25,142 nucleotides of DNA, from assembly GCA_046160545.1 (NCBI GenBank), contig JBJXGS010000019.1, positions 1 to 25,142 on the forward strand, written 5' to 3'. Numbering within the stretch: the stretch's first letter is position 1; the number at the start of each line of letters is the position of its first letter. Shown in pieces: positions 7,136 through 14,788 of the stretch. The translations under genes were made by a program, and so were the position numbers. Below the pieces are notes generated by a model. That model ran no database searches and had not been told where the DNA came from. It saw nothing but the letters and a program-made list of their open reading frames with translations. The stretch comes from JAEUOS01 sp046160545. GTDB taxonomy: Bacteria > Pseudomonadota > Gammaproteobacteria > Burkholderiales > JAEUOS01.

Positions 7136-9147
7136 GCTGCGTGCGCGCCGCGTCGGACCAGCCAGCGTGCGGCGAGGACCGCCGGCACCAGTATCGCCAG
7201 CGCAATGCATAGCAATTGCAGGCGTGTCACCGGCAGGATGCCGCCGCCGGGCGTGGCCAGCAGCAGGCCGCCGGCGGCCAGCAGGATGCGCAGCGGAAAT
7301 TCCCAGCGTCCGGTGCGGCGCAGGTCGCCGACGAACGCCTGGTAGCCCTGCAGGCCGCCGCAGACGAACAGGATGCCGACGGCCGCCGCCGCGGTGAGGG
7401 TCAACGAGTCCCACAGCGGCCCCTGCAGCAGGAACGCGGGATTGAGGACGAAGAAGAACGGGATGAAATAGATGATGCTGCCCACGCGCATCGATTCCCA
7501 GCCGGTCTTCATCGGCGGTGCGCCGGCGATGCCGGCGGCGGCGAAGGATGCGATCGCCACCGGCGGGGTGATCGCGGACAGCATGCCCCAGTAGAAAACA
7601 AACATGTGCACAGCCATCTTGTTCAAGCCCGCCTTTTCGAGCGCCGGGCCGACCAGGATGGCAAGAAAGATGTAGCAGGCCGTGGTGGTCAGGCCCAGGC
7701 CCAGCACCAGGCTGGTCACCGCCGTCATCGCCAGCAGCAGGAGCGCATTGTTGCCGGCGATGCGCAGCATGTCGTTGGCCAGGCTTGAGATCACGCCGGT
7801 CAGCGAAAAGGCGCCGATCAAAAGGCCGCAGCCGGCGAGGATGCCGACCAGTTCAACGAAGGTGCGCCCGTTCGTTTCGAGAAATTTCAGGACCGTCGCC
7901 CAGCCCCATTTGTCGTGGTTGAACAGCTGGTTCAGCACCAGCAACAACAGAGTCGCGTAAAAAGGCGCGTGGCTCTCGCGCTTCATGACCAGCAGCATGA
8001 AGATGAGGAGGGCGATCACAAAGCCGTAGTACCAGCCCTCGCGCAGGGTCTGGCGCAGGCTCGGCAACTCCGCGCGCGGCAGGCCGGCCAGGCCGTGGCG
8101 CGCCGCATAGGCGTCGACCTGCATGAACAGGCCCAGGTAGTAGAGCAGCGCCGGGATGGTCGCCGCCAGCGCCACTTGCGCGTAGCTGACGTTGAGGAAC
8201 TGCGCCATCACGAACGCGGTGGCGCCCATCACCGGCGGCGCCAGCACCGCGCCGGTGGAGGCGCAGGCCTCGATGGCGCCGGCATAGGAGGCGCGAAAGC
8301 CGGTGCGCTTCATGACCGGGATGGTCATGGTGCCGGCGGTGAGCACGTTGCTGACCACCGAGCCCGACATCATGCCCAGGAGCGCCGAGGCGAAAATGCC
8401 CACCTTGGCCGCGCCACCGCGAAACGTGCCGCAGATCGCGAACGACAGGTTGATGAAAAAGCGGCCGGCGCCGGTCAGCATGAGGGCGGTGCCAAAGACG
8501 AGGAAGCCGATCACGGTCTCGGCAAAGGCCTGCATCGGGATCCCCAAGAGGCTTTCCACCGACAGCATGTGATAGGCGCTGGCCTGCGCCGGCGTCGATT
8601 GCACGCCCTTGAGCGGCCCCAGCCAGGACGACTCGGCAAAGAGCGGATAGAACGTGAACGGCGCCACCGACAACACCAGGCCCCAGCCGCCGGTGCGCCG
8701 CAGGCCCTCCATCAGGAGCGCCCACATCAGATAGCCCGCCCACACCAGCCGGTCCGGCGCCCCGCCGAATTCCCAGCCCAGCGCCGCCGCCTGGCGCACG
8801 CTGACCATCAGCAGCAGAGCCGCTGCGAGCGTGGCGACGAACAGCAGCGCGTCGTACCAGGGCACCCGATCCAGCGGCGCGCGCGCCCCGCCCGGGAAGA
8901 CGACGAACACGAACGGCAGCATCAAGAGCACCAGCGCGTAGTAATACTCGGTGTTGAGCGGTGTGAAGCCAACGAAAAAACGCAGCACGAACTGCTGGTT
9001 GACGCACAGGAAGATGGTGGCCGCGGTAGCGACGATCAGCGCGCCGCGCCAGCCCGGTGGCAGCGTGCGCAGGCGCAGGGTCTCCGACTCGGCCGGGCCG
9101 GCAACGTGCGGATCGTCAAGCGCCTGGGTGGCGCGCGGGCCGGTCAT
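7132..9147 (-). CDS. TRAP transporter fused permease (DctQ-DctM fusion, TAXI-associated)
   Basis: A 671-residue protein, the usual size for the fused 4TM/12TM permeases that work with TAXI receptors. The first 190 residues hold DctQ-like helices (GALIVATAATIFLCVNQQFV, YYYALVLLMLPFVFVVFPGG and two more). The rest is DctM-like, with ALLGMMSGSVVSNVLTAGT, TGAVLAPPVMGATAFVMAQFL, GLGLTTTACYIFLAILVGPAL and FYWGMLSAITPPVAIASFAAAG. It starts 59 bases after the TAXI receptor gene on the same strand, forming a complete TAXI-TRAP system. The initiation region has only a weak Shine-Dalgarno. It converges with dctM, sharing the CTAG. Two different TRAP systems back to back suggests two substrates, or a substrate and a pathway relative. 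Confidence 0.93.
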   Translation of the reverse strand: MTGPRATQALDDPHVAGPAESETLRLRTLPPGWRGALIVATAATIFLCVNQQFVLRFFVGFTPLNTEYYYALVLLMLPFVFVVFPGGARAPLDRVPWYDALLFVATLAAALLLMVSVRQAAALGWEFGGAPDRLVWAGYLMWALLMEGLRRTGGWGLVLSVAPFTFYPLFAESSWLGPLKGVQSTPAQASAYHMLSVESLLGIPMQAFAETVIGFLVFGTALMLTGAGRFFINLSFAICGTFRGGAAKVGIFASALLGMMSGSVVSNVLTAGTMTIPVMKRTGFRASYAGAIEACASTGAVLAPPVMGATAFVMAQFLNVSYAQVALAATIPALLYYLGLFMQVDAYAARHGLAGLPRAELPSLRQTLREGWYYGFVIALLIFMLLVMKRESHAPFYATLLLLVLNQLFNHDKWGWATVLKFLETNGRTFVELVGILAGCGLLIGAFSLTGVISSLANDMLRIAGNNALLLLAMTAVTSLVLGLGLTTTACYIFLAILVGPALEKAGLNKMAVHMFVFYWGMLSAITPPVAIASFAAAGIAGAPPMKTGWESMRVGSIIYFIPFFFVLNPAFLLQGPLWDSLTLTAAAAVGILFVCGGLQGYQAFVGDLRRTGRWEFPLRILLAAGGLLLATPGGGILPVTRLQLLCIALAILVPAVLAARWLVRRGAHAA

Positions 9148-9206
9148 GGAACGCTCGCGCTAACCGCGCCGCTCGCTCTTGCAGCGAAAAACGTGCGCGC
9201 CTTAGG

Positions 9207-10361
9207 TCAGTCGAACACCGTGTCCATGCCGGCCTTCTTGAGGGCACCGGCGCGCGCGTCCATCCAGCCACGACGAAACGCCTCGGGCGCCTCGGGCGGG
9301 CTGGTCTTCATGTACGTCGCCCAGGCCTCGCCCAGCACCGCCTGGCGCCGCACCATCGCCTGCTGGTGCGCGTCGAGTTCGGGCTTCCAGGCGCCGGCTT
9401 CGCGGATCGCGCGCACCGCGCCGTCGTGCAGCGGCAGCACCCAGGCCAGATTCTGGCGCGCCAGCTCGAAGCCGTCGGCGCCTGGCGCACCATCCTTGTA
9501 GAGCGCGTAATTGACGATCATCGACTTGGTGGCGCCGTGAATCACGTCGGCAGGCTGCGCGGCGTAGGACACGAAAATCGGGTAGGGATAGTTGGGCATT
9601 TCCGCCGGCCGCTCCTTCGAGGCGTCGACGCCGCAGGTGGATTTCTGCGGAATGTAGAACGGCGCGACCTTGTTCAAGCGCGCCCAGCCGGCCTTGTCGG
9701 CATGCGGGGTTTGCGGAAACATCAGGCCGCGCGGCGAGGCCTCCATCTCCTTGGCCTGGCCGGAGATGTTCGAGGCGATGGCGGCGTCGACTTCGTTGTT
9801 CATCATGCCCTTCCACATCGCGCCGTAGCTGGAGAATTCGACCAGCCGGACGTCGTTGCGGGTGAGGTTGCCGAAGGCGATCACGGCCAGCGCGTTCTGG
9901 TTCAACGCCGGCGAGCCAACCACCATGCCGATGCGCTTGCCCTTCAGGTCCTTGATCTCCTTGACACCGGTGTCCTTGGCCACGCCCAGCGAAATGGAAT
10001 TGCACGACGACGAGGCGAGCATCAATCGCAGCGGCTGCGGCCCCCACTCCCTGACGGCGAACTCGAACACGCCCTCCTGCGCGAAATACACGCCGATGCC
10101 CATGGCGGAGGCCTGCGCGCGACCCGCCTTGAGCGGGGCCAAGCGCGCGACATCGTTGCCTGCCGGCAGCACGCGTACGTCGGTGCCGTGCTTGTCCTTC
10201 ATCGCCTTGCCGATCGCCACGGCCATGTTGAAACCCGACGAGCCGGTGTCATAGGCGGTGAAGGTGAGCGTCGGCGGCAGCTTGATGTCCTGCGCCACGG
10301 CGGGAGTGGCGATCAACGCAGCGAGCGCCAGAGCGCCGATATGACGAATTTGCCGAGTCAT
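9207..10361 (-). CDS. TAXI-family TRAP periplasmic receptor
   Basis: A 384-residue secreted receptor. The signal peptide is residues 1-24 (MTRQIRHIGALALAALIATP, cleaved near AVAQD). TAXI-type features are LTFTAYDTGSSGFNMAVAIG near the mature N-terminus, VRVLPAGNDVARLAPLKAG, LKGKRIGMVVGSPALNQNA around residue 150, and YPYPIFVSYAAQPADVIHGATK. The family binds glutamate-like or other carboxylates, but many ligands are unknown. AAGGAGA precedes ATG 10361. It is followed by its fused permease. It is separated from the preceding enoyl-CoA hydratase gene by 134 bases that hold a strong GC hairpin, so it may have its own promoter; I could not identify one. Confidence 0.92.
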   Translation of the reverse strand: MTRQIRHIGALALAALIATPAVAQDIKLPPTLTFTAYDTGSSGFNMAVAIGKAMKDKHGTDVRVLPAGNDVARLAPLKAGRAQASAMGIGVYFAQEGVFEFAVREWGPQPLRLMLASSSCNSISLGVAKDTGVKEIKDLKGKRIGMVVGSPALNQNALAVIAFGNLTRNDVRLVEFSSYGAMWKGMMNNEVDAAIASNISGQAKEMEASPRGLMFPQTPHADKAGWARLNKVAPFYIPQKSTCGVDASKERPAEMPNYPYPIFVSYAAQPADVIHGATKSMIVNYALYKDGAPGADGFELARQNLAWVLPLHDGAVRAIREAGAWKPELDAHQQAMVRRQAVLGEAWATYMKTSPPEAPEAFRRGWMDARAGALKKAGMDTVFD

Positions 10362-10454
10362 GCGAGTCTCCTTCGCGTCGTGCCCGGCTTGCCAATGGCG
10401 TAGCCGGCATACGGATCAGACTAACACGGCTCGGCTGCTCGTACCAGCGCCACA

Positions 10455-10474
10455 CCGGCGCAAAAGTGCGCCGG
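10455..10474 (-). terminator. GC-rich hairpin after the enoyl-CoA hydratase gene
   Basis: A perfect inverted repeat: CCGGCGCA (10455-10462) and TGCGCCGG (10467-10474) with a four-base loop. It lies 22 bases downstream of the stop of the gene ending at 10496. No T tract follows on the reverse strand, so it may be a pause or processing hairpin that lowers expression of the TAXI-TRAP genes rather than a full intrinsic terminator. Confidence 0.5.
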
Positions 10475-10495
10475 CCGCGGGCCCGGTCCTCCGCG

Positions 10496-11302
10496 CTAGC
10501 GACCCTGGAAACGCGCCGGCCGCTTTTCGAGGAATGCCTGCACCCCTTCCTTGTTGTCGGCCGTGCGGCCGGCGGCGATCTGGCTGCGACACTCCATATT
10601 CAACTGGTCCTCGAAAGAATTGTCCGGGCTTTGCCAGTACAGCTGACGCGTCATGTTCAGGGCCACCGTGGGTCCGGCGGCCAGATTGGCGGCCAGCGCG
10701 CGTGCTTCGTCCATGAGCTTGTCGTCATCGCAGACGCGATTGATGAGGCCCCAGGCCAGTGCGGTCTCGGCGGGCAGCTTTTCGCCCAGCAGCGACAGCT
10801 CCAGCGCGCGCGCGGTGCCGATGCGCCGCGGCAAAAGCCAGGTCGAGCCGCCGTCAGGCACTAGGCCAATACGACGGAAGGCCTGCAGAAAGTAGGCCGA
10901 GCGCGCAGCCAGGATCAGGTCGCCCATCAACGCCAGGCTCATGCCGACGCCGGCAGCAGCGCCATTGACAGCCGACACGATGGGACAGGGCAGTCCGCGC
11001 AGGCGGCGCAGCAGCGGGTGGTACACGGTCTCCAGGCTCGCGCCCGGCGGCGGCATGTGTCCCGGCGGCGCGTCGGCGCGCCGGTCCTGCAGGTTGGCGC
11101 CGGCGCAAAAGGCGCGTCCGCTGCCGGTCAGGATGACGCAGCGCACCTCGCCTTTGGTGGCCTCGATGGCGTCGACCGCGGAATGCAATCCGTCGATCAT
11201 CGCGCGTGAGGTGGCGTTCAGGACCTCGGGATGGTTGAGGCGCACGGTGGCGATTGCACCCTCGGTTTCAAGTGTGACGCGATCGAATTCGGTGATGGCC
11301 AT
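10496..11302 (-). CDS. Enoyl-CoA hydratase/isomerase family protein, PaaG-like active site
   Basis: A 268-residue crotonase-fold protein starting MAITEFDRVTLETEGAIATV. The CoA-binding and oxyanion-hole region GRAFCAGANLQDRR is at about 63-76, and AVNGAAAGVGMSLALMGDL at 111-129. The two Glu residues of classical enoyl-CoA hydratase are absent: the first is Ser122 and the second is Phe145 by alignment. Asp150 (GLVPDGGSTW) is present. That is the pattern of PaaG and Delta3,Delta2-enoyl-CoA isomerases, so an isomerase is likelier than a hydratase. The start ATG 11302 has a poor Shine-Dalgarno, but the reading frame upstream overlaps the SDR gene and is not family-like. It lies 23 bases after the SDR gene and is probably the last gene of the CoA-pathway block. 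Confidence 0.9.
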   Translation of the reverse strand: MAITEFDRVTLETEGAIATVRLNHPEVLNATSRAMIDGLHSAVDAIEATKGEVRCVILTGSGRAFCAGANLQDRRADAPPGHMPPPGASLETVYHPLLRRLRGLPCPIVSAVNGAAAGVGMSLALMGDLILAARSAYFLQAFRRIGLVPDGGSTWLLPRRIGTARALELSLLGEKLPAETALAWGLINRVCDDDKLMDEARALAANLAAGPTVALNMTRQLYWQSPDNSFEDQLNMECRSQIAAGRTADNKEGVQAFLEKRPARFQGR

Positions 11303-11325
11303 GGGTGTTCTTGGCAGAGTTGATG

Positions 11326-12099
11326 TCAGACCGCGATGGTATAGCCGCCATTGACCGACAGGTGCTGGCCGGTGATGTAGCTGGCGGCGCCGGAGAGCAG
11401 GAAGCAGACCGGCTGCGAGACTTCCTCTGGCGAGGAGAAGCGACCCATCGGCACCTGCGACATGACCCGGTCGCGAAACTTGTCGGAGCGGATGGTCTCG
11501 GTCATCTCGGTCTCGACCACACCGAAGCAGATCGAGTTCACGCGGATGCCCTGCGCGGCCCATTCGCGCGCCGCGCTCATGGTGATGCCGAGCACGCCGG
11601 ACTTGGCCGCGCCATAGTTGATCTGGCCGATGGTGCCGCGCCGGCCGGCGTCCGACGAGATGTTGACGATCGAGGCCGGGCTCTTGTCGCCGGAGGCGGC
11701 GCGGTCGAGCATGTGGCGGCCGACGGCCTGCAGGCAGTAGAAGACCCCCGACAGGTTGACATCGATGACCTGCTGCCAGGTGTCGGCCGACATCTTGTGG
11801 ATCATCGCCGCGCGCACGATGCCGGCGTTGTTGACCAGCCCGTGCACGGCACCGTGGCGCGTGACCATGGCGTCCACGGTGGCCTGCACGAAGCCGGGTT
11901 CGGCCACCGAGCCGACATGGGCTTCGGCGCCGGCCTTGCCTAAGGAAGCGGCGACTGCGCGCACCTTCTCGGCGTTCATATCGATCAGGATCGGGCGGCC
12001 TTCGAGGTCGGCCACCAGGCGTGCCACAGCCTCGCCAATGCCCTGTCCGGCGCCGGTGACGATGATGTTCAGGCCCCTGAGGCTCATCGGGTTTTTCAT
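11326..12099 (-). CDS. SDR-family NAD(P)-dependent dehydrogenase
   Basis: A 257-residue classical short-chain dehydrogenase/reductase. The Rossmann cofactor motif TGAGQGIG is at 15-22, NNAG at 90-93, and the catalytic Ser (NISSD, about 148), Tyr162 and Lys166 (NYGAAKSG) are all present. PMGRFSSPEEV and SYITGQHLSVNGGYTI at the C-terminus are typical of FabG-like enzymes. Asp39 (LIDMN) at the end of beta-2 suggests NAD+ rather than NADP+. In this operon it most likely oxidises a hydroxyacyl-CoA made by the hydratases. ATG 12099 is chosen because AAGGAGGAGA, one of the strongest ribosome binding sites in the window, lies eight bases upstream. Confidence 0.93.
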   Translation of the reverse strand: MKNPMSLRGLNIIVTGAGQGIGEAVARLVADLEGRPILIDMNAEKVRAVAASLGKAGAEAHVGSVAEPGFVQATVDAMVTRHGAVHGLVNNAGIVRAAMIHKMSADTWQQVIDVNLSGVFYCLQAVGRHMLDRAASGDKSPASIVNISSDAGRRGTIGQINYGAAKSGVLGITMSAAREWAAQGIRVNSICFGVVETEMTETIRSDKFRDRVMSQVPMGRFSSPEEVSQPVCFLLSGAASYITGQHLSVNGGYTIAV

Positions 12100-12163
12100 G
12101 TTCAGGTCTCCTCCTTGCATGTGGAATGGCGGCTTGCGCACCGACGTGGGCGCGCGCGGCGTT

Positions 12164-13054
12164 TCATGCCGCGCCTGCCTGCGTGGCCAGCGCCAGCAGG
12201 TTGCGCGCCTGTTTCAAATGCGGCATGTCGAGCATCTTGCCGTCCAGGCCGACGGTTCCCAGGCCCGGGTTCTTCTCGAAGATCTCGACCACGCGCCGCG
12301 CGTGCGCGACTTCCTCTGCTGACGGGGTGAAGGCCTGGTTGATCACTGCCGACTGGTCCGGATGGATGGCGATCTTGCCGATGAAGCCGGCGCGGCGGTC
12401 GCGCAGGCAGTCGGCCGCCAGGCCGCTCAAGTCCTTGTAGTCGACATAGACCACGCCGAGCGGCTGCACACCGATGGCGCGCGCGGCGGCCAGGCACAGC
12501 GACTTTGCCATCAGGTATGGGTCGTCGTAGCCGCCGGTGGCCGGGTTGCGGTTGTCGGAGGCGCCGAGGGCGGCGGCCAAATCCTCACCGCCCCAGGTCA
12601 TCGCGACGAGGCGGTCGGACACCCCGTCCAGGTAGGTATGGAAGGTGAGCAGCGACGCCGCGGTCTCGGTGGCCACGCACAGGATCCTGGTCGAGCCGAT
12701 CGGCAGCCCGTCGCGCGCTTCCAGCGCCGACAGGTAGTTGGCGAGCGTGTTGACGTCCTTGGCCGAGTACACCTTGGGCAGGCAGATGCCGTCGGGCGCG
12801 CCGGGCATCACCGCGGACAGGTCCGGCAGCGACAGCGGCGTGTCCAGCGGGTTGATGCGCACGTAGAGCTTCTGGCGCGAGCGGTCGGGACGTGCCTTCA
12901 GGTAGGCGCAGGTCATCTCGCGCGCGATCTGCTGGCGGTCCTTGGAGACCGAGTCCTCGAGGTCGAGGATCAGCGCGTCGGCGGGATTTTCGCGGCTCTT
13001 CTCCTGCTTGCGCTCGGAGTCGCCGGGGACGAACAGCCAGGAGCGGAGCATCAT
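12164..13054 (-). CDS. HpcH/HpaI aldolase - CitE-like acyl-CoA lyase
   Basis: A 296-residue CitE-superfamily TIM-barrel. Motifs: RSWLFVPGD at the N-terminus, DALILDLEDSV (25-35), substrate Arg66 (YVRIN), DGICLPKV (88-95), and the metal ligands Glu130 (VATETA) and Asp158 (WGGEDLA). The family includes citrate lyase beta, malyl-CoA and citramalyl-CoA lyases and malyl-CoA thioesterases. The stand-alone form next to a CoA-transferase and a MaoC hydratase fits a lyase or thioesterase acting on a branched or hydroxylated dicarboxyl-CoA. The first of two adjacent ATGs (13054) overlaps the MaoC stop by four bases (ATGA), so the genes are translationally coupled. The exact substrate is not deducible. 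Confidence 0.9.
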   Translation of the reverse strand: MMLRSWLFVPGDSERKQEKSRENPADALILDLEDSVSKDRQQIAREMTCAYLKARPDRSRQKLYVRINPLDTPLSLPDLSAVMPGAPDGICLPKVYSAKDVNTLANYLSALEARDGLPIGSTRILCVATETAASLLTFHTYLDGVSDRLVAMTWGGEDLAAALGASDNRNPATGGYDDPYLMAKSLCLAAARAIGVQPLGVVYVDYKDLSGLAADCLRDRRAGFIGKIAIHPDQSAVINQAFTPSAEEVAHARRVVEIFEKNPGLGTVGLDGKMLDMPHLKQARNLLALATQAGAA

Positions 13055-13503
13055 ACCGGGCGCTTCTTGATGAGTCCCATGCGCACCACGTAGCAGACCT
13101 CCTTGCCGTGCTGGTTGTGGCCGAAGTGCTCGAAGGTGACGATGCCGTCGCGGGGCCGCGACTTGCTCTCGCGCATGTCCTTGATGCGCGTGGACGAGCG
13201 GATGGTGTCGCCGTGGAAGACCGGGTTCTTGAAGCGCACGTCGGTCATGCCCAGGTTGCCCAGCGTCGTGCCGAGCGTCGTGTCGGCCACCGTGACGCCG
13301 ATCACCAGCCCGAGCGTGAAAAGGCTGTTGACGAGGCGCTGGCCGTACTCGGTCTGCTTGGAGTATTCCTCGTCCAGGTGCAGCGGCTGCGGATTGTGCG
13401 TCATCGCGCAGAACATGATGTTGTCCATTTCGGTCACGGTGCGCGTCAGCGCATGCTGGAACTCCATGCCGATCTTGAATTCCTCGTAGTAAAGCCCTGC
13501 CAT
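13051..13503 (-). CDS. MaoC-family single hot-dog acyl-CoA hydratase
   Basis: A 150-residue hot-dog protein. The hydratase loop reads THNPQPLHLDEEY with His42. The usual Asp five residues before this His is occupied by Asn37, a variant I associate with hydratases of branched or dicarboxylic enoyl-CoAs rather than the (R)-specific PhaJ type. RFKNPVFHGDTI and VTFEHFGHNQHGKEV are typical of the family's second half. The gene lies between the CoA-transferase (three-base gap) and the CitE-like lyase (four-base overlap), an arrangement seen in the itaconate/mesaconate-type pathway where itaconyl- or mesaconyl-CoA is hydrated before cleavage. AAGGAGA precedes ATG 13503. It probably acts in the cytosol. 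Confidence 0.9.
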   Translation of the reverse strand: MAGLYYEEFKIGMEFQHALTRTVTEMDNIMFCAMTHNPQPLHLDEEYSKQTEYGQRLVNSLFTLGLVIGVTVADTTLGTTLGNLGMTDVRFKNPVFHGDTIRSSTRIKDMRESKSRPRDGIVTFEHFGHNQHGKEVCYVVRMGLIKKRPV

Positions 13504-13506
13504 GGT

Positions 13507-14721
13507 TCAAGTCTCCTTGTGGTTGCCCGTCGCGCCGACGGGAGGGGTGGTGATTGCCGCGATGCGCTCATCGGTATAACCGATCTCGCGCAGGACCTCA
13601 AAAGTATGCTCGCCCAGACGCGGCACGGGGCGGGTGCCGGCCGGCTGGGTCTCGGAAAACGTGCCTGGGTAGGCCATGCCGCGCAGGCGCCCTTCGCTGG
13701 GATGTTCCTCGACGCAGAAGAATCCGGTCGCCGCGAGGTGCGGGTCGTCGAGCAGCGACTCGAGCGTGGCCAGCGGCATGGCCGGCACGTCAGCGCGCTC
13801 GAAGAGCGCCATCCACTCGGCGGTGCTGCGCGTGGCCAGAAGCGCATCGAGCTCCGCATACAGCGCGTGGATGTTCTCGGTGCGCGAGGTCATGGTCTTG
13901 TAGCGCGGGTCGGCGTCGAACTCGGCCTCGCGGCCGAGCGCGCGAAAGAACGAGCGCCAGTGGCGGTCGGTATAGATCATCGCGCACACGTGGCCGTCCT
14001 GCGTGCGATAGGGACGCCGGTGCGGGTTGAGCATGCGCACGTAGCCCGGTGGGCCAATAGGGGGGTCGAAGGCCTGGCCCGCCATGTGGTCGCCCAGGAC
14101 GAAGCTCGCCATCATCTCGAACATCGGCACGTCGACCTTCTGGCCGCGTCCGGTGCGGCTCCTCGCATAAAGCGCGGCGTTGATCTGGCCGACAGCCCAC
14201 AGCGCCACACCGCGGTCGACGATCGCCGTCGGTGCATAGCGCGGCGCACCGCCGTCGGCCTTGGCCGCCAGGGACGGAATCGCGACGCCGCCCTGGATCA
14301 GGTCGTCGAAGGCCGGGCGCGCCGCGTAGGGGCCGTCCTGGCCAAAGCCGTACATCCCCGCGTAGATCAGGCCCGGGTTGTCGCGCGCGAGCTCCTCGTA
14401 ACCCAGCCCCAGGCGCGCCATCGACTGTGGCCGGAGGTTGTAGACCAGCACATCGGCAGCGCGGATCAGATCCAGCGCTGCAGTACGGCCGGCGGCGCTT
14501 TTCAAGTCCAGCACGATCGAGCGCTTGCTGCGGTTGGTGTTGAGGAAGATCGCGCCCATGCCGGGGTTGCGAAACGGGCCGATGCCGCGGATCGGGTCGC
14601 CGCCCGGGGCCTCCACCTTGATGACGTCGGCTCCCATGTCGCCCAGGATCTGCGTGGCATAGGGCGCCATGAGCATGTTGGACAGGTCGATGATGCGCAC
14701 GCCCGCGAGCGGTCCGCTCAT
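13507..14721 (-). CDS. Class III CoA-transferase (CaiB/BaiF family)
   Basis: A 404-residue CoA-transferase, normal length for the family. The N-terminus has PLAGVRIIDLSNMLMAPYAT, LGDMGADVIKVEAPGGD and LDLKSAAGR. The catalytic Asp169 (PTAIVDRGVAL) falls at the same number as in formyl-CoA transferase. GFGQDGPYAARPAFDDLIQ and RTGRGQKVDVPMFEMM are further signatures. It would activate the imported acid using a CoA donor such as succinyl-CoA. AAGGGG lies seven bases upstream of ATG 14721. It is followed by the MaoC and CitE-like genes in a tightly spaced group, and preceded by two acyl-CoA dehydrogenases. The family call is secure; the acid is unknown. Confidence 0.94.
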   Translation of the reverse strand: MSGPLAGVRIIDLSNMLMAPYATQILGDMGADVIKVEAPGGDPIRGIGPFRNPGMGAIFLNTNRSKRSIVLDLKSAAGRTAALDLIRAADVLVYNLRPQSMARLGLGYEELARDNPGLIYAGMYGFGQDGPYAARPAFDDLIQGGVAIPSLAAKADGGAPRYAPTAIVDRGVALWAVGQINAALYARSRTGRGQKVDVPMFEMMASFVLGDHMAGQAFDPPIGPPGYVRMLNPHRRPYRTQDGHVCAMIYTDRHWRSFFRALGREAEFDADPRYKTMTSRTENIHALYAELDALLATRSTAEWMALFERADVPAMPLATLESLLDDPHLAATGFFCVEEHPSEGRLRGMAYPGTFSETQPAGTRPVPRLGEHTFEVLREIGYTDERIAAITTPPVGATGNHKET

Positions 14722-14742
14722 GTCGCACCCCTTGTATGCAGT

Positions 14743-14766
14743 GCCGCGCGATTCTCGCGCTGCGGC
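14743..14766 (-). other. Intra-operon hairpin upstream of the CoA-transferase gene
   Basis: GCGCGA (14746-14751) and TCGCGC (14755-14760) form a six-base stem with a three-base loop, extended by GCC/GGC outer pairs across a bulge. It lies in the 67-base gap between the acyl-CoA dehydrogenase stop and the CoA-transferase start. No T tract follows. It could stabilise or process the transcript. Confidence 0.3.
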
Positions 14767-14788
14767 TTGCCGGGTGGGGTTGGCTGCA

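Noticed and set aside
7915..10403. Long forward-strand open frames opposite the TAXI receptor and fused permease
   Set aside because: They are rich in Arg, His, Gln and Gly with no family motifs or ribosome binding sites, as expected for antisense frames in GC-rich coding DNA.
11303..11563. N-terminal extension of the enoyl-CoA hydratase/isomerase into the SDR gene
   Set aside because: The extra residues are not family-like and overlap the SDR coding sequence; the crotonase fold starts at ATG 11302.
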